Positions 53,781 to 63,395 of a stretch of DNA of 64,000 nucleotides are shown here, piece after piece (the first letter of the stretch is position 1; the number at the start of each line of letters is the position of its first letter). The stretch comes from Desulfomonile tiedjei (GTDB lineage Bacteria > Desulfobacterota > Desulfomonilia > Desulfomonilales > Desulfomonilaceae). Location of the stretch: NCBI GenBank assembly GCA_016212925.1, contig JACRDF010000025.1:1-64000 (forward strand), read 5' to 3'. The translations under genes and the position numbers were made by a program. The notes beneath the pieces are model-generated. The model made no database searches, was not told the DNA's origin, and saw only the letters and a program-made list of their open reading frames with translations.

Positions 53781-54022
53781 GTGAGAGCTTCCGCAAAAAG
53801 CGCAGGCGGCTTAGGTCAACCGCTGTGCGTGCTCACCCCGCGTGACGGAATGATTTTTCCCGACCTCGTTTGAATCCGGCACAAGCCTATCACAGCTAAC
53901 CTTTCTCTGCCGCAAGTATTGGTGTAAACTTCGTCAACCCGGGGCGTCATAGCCCGGCATATTTTGCAGGCTTTCGGGCCGGTCGGGATACATTTTATCC
54001 ATATTCAAGCAGGGGTCGCACC

Positions 54023-55228
54023 TTGGCGGTTGGTCCTCGCATAATCAATCGGTACGTGTTCCGTGAGATCACGGTATCTTTTTTATTTTGCCTGGCGATC
54101 TTTTTAATGGCCGGTCTTATTGCCGGTTTCTTGCCTGTTCTTCAAAAGGTCATTGGGCGCGACATGGGATTGACCGTGATTATGTTTCAGGTATTGATTA
54201 ACGTCTTGCCGGGAACTTTGGTCACTGTGCTGCCGCTGTCAATGACCATCGGCATCTTGCTGGGCTTGGGAAGGCTCGCCGCGGATAATGAAATTGCAGC
54301 CATCAAGTCATCGGGGATTTCGGTAATCCGGCTGTTGCCGCCTGTTCTTACACTAGGAACCATCGGTTTGGCTCTAAGCCTGTTTTGTACGCTGGTTCTT
54401 ATTCCCAAAGGAATTTCCGAAGGCCGCCGATTGATGCACGAAGCCCTTACGAAGAGAGTCGATGCCGGGATAGAAGAGCGGACCTTCTTCGACAAGCTCA
54501 AGAATTTGATCCTCTTTGTGGAGGAGATCGATCCCGCCACGGGGATCATGAGTCGAGTGTTTATACAGGAGTCTTCACAACCGAACGAGGTGACAACAAT
54601 ATTGGCTCACGAGGGGAAGGCCGCTCCTGATCCTGAAGGAAAGGCTTTTGTGCTGCACCTCCGCAACGGCACCATGTTGACGGAGGATCGGCACGGTGAT
54701 TCCACGGGCAGCCTCGCGTTTGAAACCTATACATTCCGATATCCTCTGGACCAGGCGGACACAGGGACCCAAATGTCGCTCGAGGAAATGTCGGTGCGGG
54801 AAATCGTGAAACACGTAGAGCGTGTCACGCAGGTGAAGCCAACCGACACTCCGGAGGTGCTGGCATTTTACCAGCGCGTTCGCACCTTCGCGAGGATGCT
54901 GATCGTCCAGAGATTCACCTATCCTCTGGCATGTCTAGCTCTAGCCGTGGTCGCATTCCCGCTGGGCGTGCTAAACATGGGACGGAGTCGGCTGAACAAT
55001 GTCTCGGTGGGGTTGGTGGTCGTCTTCGCGTACTACGCGTTCACGCTGGCCACGGAACGATTGGCTCGGTCGGGCCTGGCCGCTCCGGAATTGGTGATCC
55101 CGCTGCCTCCGCTGGTTTTCATTTTCGCGGGCGCATATTTTATGCATTGCGTGGCGCAGGAACGCGTCCCGGGAATCATTCGCCTGGCTCAACGGCTAAT
55201 ACTGCGAATCCGGAGAGATTCGCCATAG
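54023..55228 (+). CDS. lptF: LptF/LptG-family permease of lipopolysaccharide export
   Basis: This inner-membrane protein works with LptG and the LptB ATPase to lift lipopolysaccharide to the outer membrane. The 401-residue product has three N-terminal and three C-terminal membrane helices with a periplasmic jellyroll between (about 140-265), and the typical N-terminus RYVFREITVSFLFCLAIFLM and VLPGTLVTVLPLSMTIGILLG. The start is TTG at 54023. LptF and LptG cannot be fully separated by eye; only one is present here. No lptB is adjacent. Confidence 0.85.
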   Translation: MAVGPRIINRYVFREITVSFLFCLAIFLMAGLIAGFLPVLQKVIGRDMGLTVIMFQVLINVLPGTLVTVLPLSMTIGILLGLGRLAADNEIAAIKSSGISVIRLLPPVLTLGTIGLALSLFCTLVLIPKGISEGRRLMHEALTKRVDAGIEERTFFDKLKNLILFVEEIDPATGIMSRVFIQESSQPNEVTTILAHEGKAAPDPEGKAFVLHLRNGTMLTEDRHGDSTGSLAFETYTFRYPLDQADTGTQMSLEEMSVREIVKHVERVTQVKPTDTPEVLAFYQRVRTFARMLIVQRFTYPLACLALAVVAFPLGVLNMGRSRLNNVSVGLVVVFAYYAFTLATERLARSGLAAPELVIPLPPLVFIFAGAYFMHCVAQERVPGIIRLAQRLILRIRRDSP

Positions 55229-55326
55229 CCTTGGTTGCAGAATACCGTTTTGCCGCGGAGATCGCGTAGGTGCAGGGTCACAGCCTGGGCAGAGACTCCA
55301 CGCCCTGCCCATACTCCGCACCGGCG

Positions 55327-55764
55327 CTACTTCTTCTCCACAATCTCCTTCAATGCCAGCAAAGCAAGATAGTAGGAGTCGGCTCCGAACCCCGCGATCT
55401 GTCCCGCACAGACACCGGCCGTCAAAGATCGGCGGCGGAATTGTTCCCGAGCGTGGATATTGGTTAAATGAACTTCAACGGCAGGTAGGCCGGTTGCCGC
55501 AATAGCATCTCGCAGCGCCACACTTGTATGCGTTAGGGCCGCGGGATTTATGATAATGCCGTCAGCCCACTTTACCGCCTCATGAAGGGCGTCTATGAGG
55601 GCGCCTTCGTGGTTGGATTGGAGGCATTGTATTTCCATCCCCAGACCGCTTGCCTTCTTAATCAGCCGCTTGTTTATATCATCGAGAGTGGCTTTGCCGT
55701 AGACTTCAGGTTCTCTCTTGCCGAGCGCGTTGAGATTCGGGCCGTGCAATATCAGGATTTTCAT
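55327..55764 (-). CDS. aroQ: Type II 3-dehydroquinate dehydratase
   Basis: AroQ removes water from 3-dehydroquinate, the third step of the shikimate pathway. The 145-residue protein has the family start [19 protein letters not shown], the [16 protein letters not shown] segment and [16 protein letters not shown] with the catalytic His. Length is normal. It is the last gene of the aro cluster, 51 bp after aroKB. Confidence 0.96.
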   Translation of the reverse strand: MKILILHGPNLNALGKREPEVYGKATLDDINKRLIKKASGLGMEIQCLQSNHEGALIDALHEAVKWADGIIINPAALTHTSVALRDAIAATGLPAVEVHLTNIHAREQFRRRSLTAGVCAGQIAGFGADSYYLALLALKEIVEKK

Positions 55765-55815
55765 ATTCGAGTCCTCTCGTGGTCAAAGACCCCATCAGAA
55801 GGGTTCGGGAAAGGG

Positions 55816-57405
55816 CTATCCTTTGAGACTCTCCAAGATCCCTTTCAATTGTTCAGGTTCGACTTTCCAACCAGGTTCGACTTTTCCGATGTCTCTTATC
55901 AGCACGAAACGGACGCGTCCTGCAACCACTTTCTTGTCGGAAGCCATAACTTGAACAACTTCTTCCGGAGAGGCATTGTGTCGAACAGGCAAGCCCACTT
56001 TAATCAGTAGCGCTTCGAGTCTATCGGCCAACTCGCCGCCGCACAATCCCATTTGTTCCGAAATGCGCGCGACGGCAAGCAAACCCACGGCTACAGCGTC
56101 CCCGTGACCCAAAGTGTATCGGCTACATTTTTCCAGCGCGTGGCCGACAGTGTGCCCGAGGTTCAGGACTTCGCGGAGCCCTCCTTCAAACGGATCGGCT
56201 TCTACCACACTAATCTTCACTCCCACGCCCCGTGCAATCATATCCGAGTCCAGAAGTATGGCGCTCCCGGAGGCTTCCAGCAATTCAAACAGGTCCGGGT
56301 CCCCGATAACACCGTGCTTGATCACCTCTGCCATGCCCATGCGTATTTCGGAATCTGGAAGCGTCTTGAGCGTCTCAACGTCGGAGATCACTATCAATGG
56401 TTGCTTGAACGCGCCGACCAGGTTCTTACCCTGCGGCAGGTCAATGCCGGTTTTGCCTCCCACGCTGGAATCTACCATGGCCAAAAGAGTTGTGGGGCAT
56501 TGAATGAGCGTGACCCCGCGCATATAGGTCGCGGCGGCATATCCCGCCAGATCACCCGTAACGCCTCCACCCAGTGCGACCACGGCCCCTCGCCTATCCA
56601 ATCTATTGTCGAGGAAGCAGTTGTACAGGGCTTCCAGTTGTATAGGGTTCTTGCTCTGTTCCCCGGCAGGGATGGTGCACGCAAACGGCTGGAAGCCGGC
56701 CCCCTCAAGGCTGGTCATCACGGACCCCAGGTGAAGTCGCGCGACGTTCTCATCGGCCACCACCGCAACTCTGGCGGTGAGGCCCCGGTCACTGATCATG
56801 TCGCCCAGAAAATCCAGTGCCCCGGGCCCGATGGCTAATGTATAGCCCCCACCTTCGGCAAGGCTTACGGGAACGAACCTTATTTCGTCGGTCCCTCGGG
56901 CCATGACTCGCAGTATGCGCGTCGAGACGGTATCCGCATTCAGTCCCGTGGCGTCAATTTGAAAGGGGAGAGACGCGTAAACGGGCTCCCTTTCCTGCAT
57001 GAGCCGCGAAACCTGCTCCACGGGATCTCTTTCAATCAGGGGACGCTTCGTACTGGAACCAACCCTCTGGAGGATTTCAGGGGCCGGGCAGCTCAGACGA
57101 AAAACGACCCCCGATGAGTACAGAAGGCGGCGATTCTCGGGGTCAAGCAGCATCCCACCGCCGGTAGCGACAACGGTATTTCTCAATAGGGCTATTTCAC
57201 GGCAGATCATTCTCTCCGACAACCTGAAATGTTCTTCGCCGCGGGTCTTGAAGATCTGCGAAACATTTTGTCCTTCTCGTTCTTCAATTGTCGCGTCTGT
57301 GTCGAGGAATTCCCACCCGAGCGTCTGGGCCAAGCGTCGGCCTATCGTGGTCTTTCCTGTGCCCATGAAGCCGGCGAGAATTATGTTTCCGTTGTAGTTT
57401 GTCAT
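55816..57405 (-). CDS. aroKB: Bifunctional shikimate kinase / 3-dehydroquinate synthase (AroK-AroB fusion)
   Basis: The protein carries two enzymes of one pathway. Residues about 1-170 are shikimate kinase: P-loop GFMGTGKTTIGRRLAQ, DTDATIEEREGQNVSQIF and RPLIERDPVEQV. Residues about 180-529 are 3-dehydroquinate synthase: GPGALDFLGDMISDRGLTA, RRGAVVALGGGVTGDLAGYA, YMRGVTLIQCPTTLLAMVDSSVGGKTGIDLPQGKN and the metal-ligand LNLGHTVGHALE. Kinase-first fusions are known in Thermotoga. I place the start at the ATG 57403-57405; an upstream frame reaches into repeat R1, so the longer N-terminus is doubtful. The repeat separates this gene from aroC. Confidence 0.93.
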   Translation of the reverse strand: MTNYNGNIILAGFMGTGKTTIGRRLAQTLGWEFLDTDATIEEREGQNVSQIFKTRGEEHFRLSERMICREIALLRNTVVATGGGMLLDPENRRLLYSSGVVFRLSCPAPEILQRVGSSTKRPLIERDPVEQVSRLMQEREPVYASLPFQIDATGLNADTVSTRILRVMARGTDEIRFVPVSLAEGGGYTLAIGPGALDFLGDMISDRGLTARVAVVADENVARLHLGSVMTSLEGAGFQPFACTIPAGEQSKNPIQLEALYNCFLDNRLDRRGAVVALGGGVTGDLAGYAAATYMRGVTLIQCPTTLLAMVDSSVGGKTGIDLPQGKNLVGAFKQPLIVISDVETLKTLPDSEIRMGMAEVIKHGVIGDPDLFELLEASGSAILLDSDMIARGVGVKISVVEADPFEGGLREVLNLGHTVGHALEKCSRYTLGHGDAVAVGLLAVARISEQMGLCGGELADRLEALLIKVGLPVRHNASPEEVVQVMASDKKVVAGRVRFVLIRDIGKVEPGWKVEPEQLKGILESLKG

Positions 57406-57537
57406 AAGGGATCTCAGTGCAGTTGCTTTCATGGCCGGTATTCCCGAGTTCTCTACTTTTTGGGTCACGCCCATGAGCTGAGGAGCTTGCCTTCTTGTTG
57501 ATCTGGGTGCCACTGCCGGCTTGTCCAGCAGTGTTCC

Positions 57538-57726
57538 TATAGCATGTGTCAAAAACAGTGTCCGATCACGAAATTCGCCTCTTGAAAATTGGTAGGTGCC
57601 GGCCTCCGTGCCGGCACATTTTTCGGATACAAATCAACTCGTTCGGGCCGGCAGGGACGCCGGCCCTACGGGTACACTTAGAGCGCGAGCTGTGCAAAAG
57701 GTCAAAATTTATGGCAACTGCTATAA
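57538..57726 (+). repeat. MITE-like repeat R1, full copy between aroC and aroKB
   Basis: The left end is TATAGCATGTGTCAAAAACA and the right end GTCAAAATTTATGGCAACTGCTATAA, an imperfect terminal inverted repeat. The middle contains GTAGGTGCCGGCCTCCGTGC and the arms GGCCGGCAGGGACGCCGGCC. It is inserted inside the aromatic cluster, between the aroC stop and the aroKB start, without breaking a gene. Confidence 0.8.
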
Positions 57727-57729
57727 GCA

Positions 57730-57760
<31 letters not shown>

Positions 57761-57825
57761 AATTCTCAGGCTAAGCTTGCAAGAGGGTTTCCTCCCTATA
57801 CGCCACGTCTGAGAGACCGAGGGTA

Positions 57826-59016
57826 TTATTTGCTATCGGGTGTTTTGTATCCGAATCTCCACGAAGTGCTGTCCATGGGGAGGTCTCCCACTGTGCTGCG
57901 CCTGAGATTCTTGTATCGCGCGGCCATTTCATCCAGGCTGTCGCCGCCAAGCTTTTCCATCAGGGCGTCCGCCAGCACAAAAGAGACCATAGCCTCGGCC
58001 ACAATACAGGCCCTTGGGACCGCACAGATGTCGCTACGTTCATAAACGGTCCTGGCCGGCTGGCCTGTGGCAAGGTCAACCGACCCCAGTCCCTTCATAG
58101 TAGTGCTTATGGGCTTCATTGCGGCTCTAACAATCAGAGGCTGCCCGGTGGTAATTCCTCCTTCGAGCCCTCCAGCTCGATTTGAAGCGCGACTGAGGGT
58201 TCCTTGACTATCGCACAATATCTCATCGTGGACATCGGTGCCCGCGCTGGCCGCGTCGCCGAAAGCGTTTCCAAATTGGACTCCTTTGATGGCAGGAATA
58301 GAACCCACAGCCGCCATGAGCCTGGTAGTCAGTCTCCGATCCCAGTGTATGTGGCTCCCCAGGCCGGGAGGAAGGTTCAAGGCTACGCAGTCGAGAACAC
58401 CGCCGAGGGTGTCTCCCGCGGCTCGCGCTCCGGCTATTTCTTCGAGCATTTTCCTGCCGGCTTCCTCATCCGGACAGCGCACTGGGCTTGCTTCCGCACG
58501 TGAAAGAAGCGTAGCAAAATCGGAGTCTGCCGGCACAACAGCCTGAACAGACCCAATGGAAAGAACGTACGACCCTATGACAATCTCGAAATTCTGGAGG
58601 AGCATTCGGCAAACCGCACCCATGGCAACCCGAGCCGCGGTCTCTCTCGCTGAAGCTCTTTCCAGGCCGAGCCGCAGGTCACGGTATCCATACTTCAGGG
58701 CCGCGGTAAGGTCAGCGTGCCCTGGACGAGGAATCGTCATGGGTGCAATATCTCGCTCAACCCAGGCCGCGAAGTCCTTGTTAGAGATTACCATGGAAAT
58801 TGGCGCGCCTGTGGTGCAGCCTGCCATAACCCCGCCCGTAATGCGGACGCGGTCTTGCTCTATCGCCATGCGACCGCCCGAGCCTTCACCTTTCTGGCGG
58901 CGCGCGAGTTGAAAGTCTATGTCGTCGGTGGTCAAAGGAATGCCCGCAGGAAGACCTTCCAAGATAACTGTAAGCTCCGGCCCGTGGGATTCACCCGCAG
59001 TGAGAAACCGCAACAT
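57826..59016 (-). CDS. aroC: Chorismate synthase
   Basis: AroC makes chorismate from EPSP using reduced FMN. The protein (396 residues from the start used here) begins MLRFLTAGESHGPELTVILE and contains IPRPGHADLTAALKYG, RASARETAARVA, GGVLDCVALNLPPGLGSHIH and SNRAGGLEGGITTGQPLIVR. I chose ATG 59014-59016 because GGTGA lies five bases upstream and this is the usual family start; longer in-frame starts exist. It overlaps the aroE stop by 26 bp, so the two are translationally coupled. Confidence 0.96.
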   Translation of the reverse strand: MLRFLTAGESHGPELTVILEGLPAGIPLTTDDIDFQLARRQKGEGSGGRMAIEQDRVRITGGVMAGCTTGAPISMVISNKDFAAWVERDIAPMTIPRPGHADLTAALKYGYRDLRLGLERASARETAARVAMGAVCRMLLQNFEIVIGSYVLSIGSVQAVVPADSDFATLLSRAEASPVRCPDEEAGRKMLEEIAGARAAGDTLGGVLDCVALNLPPGLGSHIHWDRRLTTRLMAAVGSIPAIKGVQFGNAFGDAASAGTDVHDEILCDSQGTLSRASNRAGGLEGGITTGQPLIVRAAMKPISTTMKGLGSVDLATGQPARTVYERSDICAVPRACIVAEAMVSFVLADALMEKLGGDSLDEMAARYKNLRRSTVGDLPMDSTSWRFGYKTPDSK

Positions 59017-59863
59017 TCTCATCACCATAGGAGATTGCTTTTCGCATGACATCAATCGGTGCAGATCTGCCCGTCCAGATGCTGAACGACAGAGCCGCCT
59101 GATGGACAAGCATACTCAATCCGTTTGCACATTTCATCCCGCGGCTGGATGCCTGCTCCATAAGGCGTGTTCTAGAAGGGTTGTAAACTGTGTCGTAAAC
59201 GAAGGAGCACTGAGGCAGGGGGACTTCATCGGGCCACGGGGAGAATTCCCCGCGGGGGCTCATGCCCACGGGGGTGGCGTTTACCAGCAAATCGCAACGA
59301 ATACTCATGCCGCGCAGTGCCTGGTTGTGGGCCCATGTAATCGAGGCACGTGGAAAGGCCCTTCGAACCTGTTTGGCTACATCGTCGCCGGCCGCCCTGT
59401 TTCTGGACGACATCAGGATCCGCGCACTGCAAGAAGCCAAGGCGTAAGCAATGGCCCGAGCGGCCCCGCCCGATCCCAAAATGAGAGCATTACAGCCCGC
59501 AGGATCGAAGTTCAATTCCTCCAGTGCGGCCAGAAAGCCCGACCAATCAGTATTCTCTCCCGAGAGCTTTCCGTCCTTGAGAGTAACAGTGTTAACCGCG
59601 CCTATCCGTGTGACCTCCGGCGAAACCTTGTCCAACAAAGGGATCACGTTCTCTTTATGTGGAATCGTTACATTTATTCCACGAAACGCTTTCGATTCGA
59701 GGCCCAACACGATGTCCCGCAATCTTTCCGGTCTCACGCGGATAGGCACGTAACGCCAGTTCATACCCAAAGAGTCGAACGCCGCGTTGTGCATGGCCGG
59801 ACTGAGACTGTGGGCCACCGGGTACCCGATGACACCGGCTCGTATGGTATCCTTGGCTACCAT
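58991..59863 (-). CDS. aroE: Shikimate dehydrogenase
   Basis: AroE reduces 3-dehydroshikimate with NADPH. The 290-residue protein shows IGYPVAHSLSPAMHNAAFDS, NVTIPHKENVIPLLD with the catalytic Lys, NTDWSGF with the catalytic Asp, and GSGGAARAIAYAL for NADP. Its start overlaps the aroA stop by 7 bp. Confidence 0.96.
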   Translation of the reverse strand: MVAKDTIRAGVIGYPVAHSLSPAMHNAAFDSLGMNWRYVPIRVRPERLRDIVLGLESKAFRGINVTIPHKENVIPLLDKVSPEVTRIGAVNTVTLKDGKLSGENTDWSGFLAALEELNFDPAGCNALILGSGGAARAIAYALASCSARILMSSRNRAAGDDVAKQVRRAFPRASITWAHNQALRGMSIRCDLLVNATPVGMSPRGEFSPWPDEVPLPQCSFVYDTVYNPSRTRLMEQASSRGMKCANGLSMLVHQAALSFSIWTGRSAPIDVMRKAISYGDENVAVSHCG

Positions 59864-61203
59864 TCTACACTCGCCCCCATCTGCCTGAGAACATGCGGGA
59901 AATTCGGGAAGGATTCACGCATGACCTCCCATCCGTGTATCAAGGTTTCCCCGCGTGCTACCAATCCGGCCACAGTGAGGCTCATTGCCAGTCTGTGATC
60001 CCCTCGGGCGTTTACCACGGCCCCCTGGAGGCGCGCGGATCCGGGTACGACAAAGCCGTCGGTCAAGGTCTGAATGCCGGCGCCCATTTTGTTAAGCTCT
60101 TCCGCTAAGGCCTGAATCCTGTCGCTCTCCTTCAGCTTCAACTCCTGGGCGTCGCTCACCACGGTGGCCCCGGATGCCTGAGTTGCCGCCACCGCAAGTA
60201 TGGGAAACTCATCAATCATCCTGGTGACCACAGGTCCCTTAATCTCAACACCATGGAGTTTGCTGGCCCGGACATCCACGGTTCCAACGGGCTCACCGGT
60301 TGAATCCGACTCGACCACCATGTCCAAATCTGCTTCCATGGACTGAAGGACCTCGAACAGCCCTGCACGCCCAGGGTTCAGGCAAAGATTCGGAATCTGC
60401 ACGGAGGAGCCTGGTACCAGCAGGCCTGCCACTGTCAGGAAGGCCGCGGACGACGGATCGGATGCAAGAGTAAGATCCATCGCGGGCAATCGCGGAATCC
60501 CTCCGGACATCGTGACGACGTGGCGTCCCTGGCCATCCTCTGATTGGGTAACTCCTATGCCCAGGTTCCGCAACATTCGTTCCGTGTGGTCTCGGCTGAC
60601 ATGAGGCTCGACCACGGTCGTCGGGCCCTCGCAAAAAAGCCCGGCAAGAAGCAAAGCTGATTTCACCTGCGCGCTGGCGACGCTTAAGACATGCTCAGAG
60701 GACTTCAGGACCGAAGGCAGAAAGGTCAGAGGTGCGTTGCCGTTTTTCGTCTCAATGCGTGCGCCTTTTTCTCGAAGCGGCTCGATCACTCTATCCATCG
60801 GGCGCAATCGGAGCCGGTCATTTCCATCAAGCGTGGATTGAAAAGGCTGACCCGCAAGCACACCGGCCAGAAGACGCATGGTGGTCGCCGACCCTCTGCA
60901 GTTCAGCTCTTTGGCCGGGCGAGCGAATCCTCGCAGGCCGCAACCGTGCACAGAGACCTCAGCGGTTTCAAAATCGCCGACCGACCGATCTGTTTCAATC
61001 TTTATTTTGACTCCAAGGCCTTCGAGACAGTCTATCATTGCCTCTGTGACCCCGGCTACCAGACAGTTGCCTATTCTAGAGACCCCGTCGGACAGCGAAG
61101 AAAGGATGAGTGCTCGATGAGAGAGCGATTTGTCGCCGGGAAGCCATACTTTGCCGGTCAGCGCTCCGGCAGGCTGGATTCGCAGAACCGAGACATCATG
61201 CAT
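59857..61203 (-). CDS. aroA: EPSP synthase (3-phosphoshikimate 1-carboxyvinyltransferase)
   Basis: The enzyme joins shikimate-3-phosphate and PEP; it is the glyphosate target. The 448-residue protein has LPGDKSLSHRALILSSLSDG, the PEP region in which the usual NAGTA(M/T)R block reads CRGSATTMRLLAG, SRDHTERMLRN and DEFPILAVAATQASG, plus LKESDRIQALAEEL. The altered motif suggests a class II-like enzyme. The start at MHDVSVLRIQPAG (61201-61203) follows GGAAGG; a longer frame reaches into tyrA. It overlaps the tyrA stop by 8 bp. Confidence 0.95.
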   Translation of the reverse strand: MHDVSVLRIQPAGALTGKVWLPGDKSLSHRALILSSLSDGVSRIGNCLVAGVTEAMIDCLEGLGVKIKIETDRSVGDFETAEVSVHGCGLRGFARPAKELNCRGSATTMRLLAGVLAGQPFQSTLDGNDRLRLRPMDRVIEPLREKGARIETKNGNAPLTFLPSVLKSSEHVLSVASAQVKSALLLAGLFCEGPTTVVEPHVSRDHTERMLRNLGIGVTQSEDGQGRHVVTMSGGIPRLPAMDLTLASDPSSAAFLTVAGLLVPGSSVQIPNLCLNPGRAGLFEVLQSMEADLDMVVESDSTGEPVGTVDVRASKLHGVEIKGPVVTRMIDEFPILAVAATQASGATVVSDAQELKLKESDRIQALAEELNKMGAGIQTLTDGFVVPGSARLQGAVVNARGDHRLAMSLTVAGLVARGETLIHGWEVMRESFPNFPHVLRQMGASVEW

Positions 61204-62113
61204 GGGAGACCTTCCCCGCACCGACGCCATCGTGATCTTTGAACAGTTGGAGCCTTCTGTCCCGTGCATCGGAGCACAGATCGCGCAAGATCTTTTCGTC
61301 TCCACTCACCAGTGATTGCCTTACCACTTCCAGATGCCGCAAAGCCTTCTCCACCGAACGGGTTATGTTGGCCCGGTTGGCTGCCATAATATCCATCATC
61401 ATTGAGAGGTCGCCCGCTGCGACGCGCGAAGTGTCTCGAAACCCGCTTGATGCCAGATTCCATATGGACGGCTGGTCTTTGGAGGTTTCCTCGGCCACTG
61501 AGACTAACGTAGTGGCAAGAAGATATGGAAGATGACTTATGCACGCCACCACTTCATCGTGCTCCGGCGCGTTCATTTTCACGGAACGCGCGCCCACAAC
61601 GCTTACCAATTCATTGATCAGTTTCATGGCTCCAGTATTGCTGTTTTTCAGGGGGACCAGTACCCATACTTTGCCTGCAAACAGGTCCGGATCTGCCTCA
61701 GCAAGTCCCGAGCTTTCCTTTCCGCACATGGGATGCCCTCCCACGGCAAAAATGCCGTCGGGCAGGTCTTCCATGACACTTGCTACCCCCTTCTTAACAC
61801 TGCCAAGATCCGTGACTACCGCTCCCGGTTTCAGGAACCCCTTGAGTGAGCCGATCTGCTTTTCGATAGTCCTCACGGGGGTCGCGAAGACCACAATATG
61901 TGCATCGGCCAGTATCTGCTGCGGATCTGTCCCGGCGATATGAGCGGCTCCGGACGCAACGGCCTGGCGGGCGGCCATGGGACGGCGTACCAACGCGCGA
62001 ACTTCTCTACAGGCTCTGTGTTTGACCAGGGCTTTGCCTAAGCTGCCTCCCATCAGCCCCATGCCAACGATCGCGATGCTAGTTTTTGACAGTGTCAACT
62101 CAAGTCCTTTCAT
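61196..62113 (-). CDS. tyrA: Prephenate dehydrogenase
   Basis: TyrA makes 4-hydroxyphenylpyruvate for tyrosine. The 305-residue protein has the NAD site SIAIVGMGLMGGSLGKALV, VFATPVRTIEKQI, TDLGSVKKGVA, the catalytic His in GGHPMCGKESSG and ISHLPYLLATTLV. No chorismate mutase or ACT domain is fused. The start at MKGLELTLSK was chosen with GGGGGG upstream. It lies 79 bp after the DAHP synthase gene. Confidence 0.95.
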   Translation of the reverse strand: MKGLELTLSKTSIAIVGMGLMGGSLGKALVKHRACREVRALVRRPMAARQAVASGAAHIAGTDPQQILADAHIVVFATPVRTIEKQIGSLKGFLKPGAVVTDLGSVKKGVASVMEDLPDGIFAVGGHPMCGKESSGLAEADPDLFAGKVWVLVPLKNSNTGAMKLINELVSVVGARSVKMNAPEHDEVVACISHLPYLLATTLVSVAEETSKDQPSIWNLASSGFRDTSRVAAGDLSMMMDIMAANRANITRSVEKALRHLEVVRQSLVSGDEKILRDLCSDARDRRLQLFKDHDGVGAGKVSHA

Positions 62114-62192
62114 CAAGACCCCCCGCGTCATTAGTTACAATACGATAATTCCTGGGACTGCTCGCTCGCTGCGTGTTCAGGCCTCTTCAGAA

Positions 62193-63206
62193 TTACATCG
62201 TTCTCCCAACCGCCTCGGCGACGGGTTTCAATTCGCTCATCAAGGACTCGAATTCGTCCGGTGTAAGGCTCTGCGCTCCATCAGACAAAGCGTTTTCCGG
62301 GTTGGGATGAACCTCAACGATCAAACCGTCGGCTCCCGCGGCGACGGCCGCGCGACTGACCGCGGCTACATATTCGCGTTTACCGGTTCCGTGACTCGGA
62401 TCTACCACAACAGGAAGGTGGCTGAGCGATTTCAGGACGGGAATGGCATTAATGTCAAGGGTATTCCGGGTGTAAGTCTCAAAAGTGCGTATTCCACGTT
62501 CGCAGAGAATGACGCGGGGGTTGTTGTGGCTCAGGATGTACTCCGCTGCGTTGAGAAATTCCTCAATCGTGCTGGACATGCCTCGTTTGAGGAGGACCGG
62601 CTTGTGAGCCTCACCGACGGCGTGCAGTAGGGCAAAGTTCTGCATGTTTCTCGCTCCAACCTGCAGGACGTCCGCGTATTGTGCTACGAGAGGCACCTGC
62701 TCCGGAGTGGTGACCTCAGTCACGACTGCCAATCCGGCCATGTCCCGGGCCACTGCCAACAACTTCAATCCCTCTTCGCCAAGCCCCTGGAAGCTGTACG
62801 GCGAAGTCCTTGGTTTGAAAGCACCTCCTCGGAGGGCCACAGCTCCCGCTTTCTTGACCGCCAGCGCGGACTGAATGATCTGCTCCTTGCTCTCCACTGC
62901 GCAAGGACCGGCCATGACGATGATCTTCTTGCCCCCGATATGGGAACCGTCGATCGAGAATACCGTGTCCTCCTTCTTGAAATCCCGACTGGCAAGTTTG
63001 AAGGGACCGAGAAGAGGGACCACCCTTTCCACACCGCCGAGCGACTCGAACGCGGTGGACTCCACCCCGCTGTTGTCGCCTACCACCCCCACGATGGTAC
63101 GGATTTTCCCTCTGGATACATGGGCCGTTAGCCCCAGGTCTTCTATTTTTGCCAAGACCCGGGATACCTGAGCTTCCTTCGCTTCCTTTTTCATGACGAC
63201 TACCAT
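62193..63206 (-). CDS. aroF: 3-deoxy-7-phosphoheptulonate synthase (DAHP synthase, type I-beta)
   Basis: This is the entry enzyme of the shikimate pathway, condensing PEP and erythrose-4-phosphate. The first 80 residues form a ferredoxin-like regulatory domain ([20 protein letters not shown]) as in Thermotoga-type enzymes. The TIM barrel shows [62 protein letters not shown] and [13 protein letters not shown]. It is the first structural gene of the aro cluster, and a terminator hairpin lies directly before its ribosome site (GGAGG). Confidence 0.96.
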   Translation of the reverse strand: MVVVMKKEAKEAQVSRVLAKIEDLGLTAHVSRGKIRTIVGVVGDNSGVESTAFESLGGVERVVPLLGPFKLASRDFKKEDTVFSIDGSHIGGKKIIVMAGPCAVESKEQIIQSALAVKKAGAVALRGGAFKPRTSPYSFQGLGEEGLKLLAVARDMAGLAVVTEVTTPEQVPLVAQYADVLQVGARNMQNFALLHAVGEAHKPVLLKRGMSSTIEEFLNAAEYILSHNNPRVILCERGIRTFETYTRNTLDINAIPVLKSLSHLPVVVDPSHGTGKREYVAAVSRAAVAAGADGLIVEVHPNPENALSDGAQSLTPDEFESLMSELKPVAEAVGRTM

Positions 63207-63218
63207 CTTTTTTCCTCC

Positions 63219-63253
63219 AAAAAAAAAGATGCGGAGCGCTTGCTCCGCATCTT
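63219..63253 (-). terminator. Leader terminator (attenuator) before the aro operon
   Basis: On the minus strand AAGATGCGGAGC-AAGC-GCTCCGCATCTT is a perfect 12-bp stem followed by seven T residues and then the GGAGG of aroF. Because it is placed before the first gene, not after one, it is expected to act as an attenuator. A segment 40 nt upstream (minus strand of 63282-63287, GCTCCG) can pair with its first arm and form an antiterminator. Confidence 0.85.
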
Positions 63254-63292
63254 CTTTTTTATGGGGTTATTACCGGACAGTCGGAGCGCGCG

Positions 63293-63367
63293 TCAGCCGC
63301 CTAGGGAGGTAAAATAATACCACCCAAAAAACTGAGAAAATGCGCTAAACTGCCAGGAATTGATCAT
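63293..63367 (-). CDS. Aromatic-rich leader peptide of the aro operon (24 aa)
   Basis: ATG at 63365-63367 opens a 24-codon frame that ends TGA 63293-63295. It starts MINSWQFSAF and contains SQFFGWYYF: 5 Phe, 2 Trp and 2 Tyr, or 9 of 24 residues. GAGG lies about 10 nt upstream. A TTGACA-17-TATCCA promoter precedes it by about 22 nt, and an intrinsic terminator follows about 40 nt after its stop. This matches ribosome-mediated attenuators such as trpL and pheL, but with all three aromatic amino acids as the signal. It is too short for normal ORF cut-offs. Confidence 0.82.
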   Translation of the reverse strand: MINSWQFSAFSQFFGWYYFTSLGG

Positions 63368-63395
63368 AGGTACAAAAACCTCAACGTTAAAGTAT

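Noticed and set aside
53551-53796. An 81-codon minus-strand gene
   Set aside because: Its first half is the translation of a REP-like repeat (53718-53780). Only the last 45 codons could be real; these are listed as a fragment.
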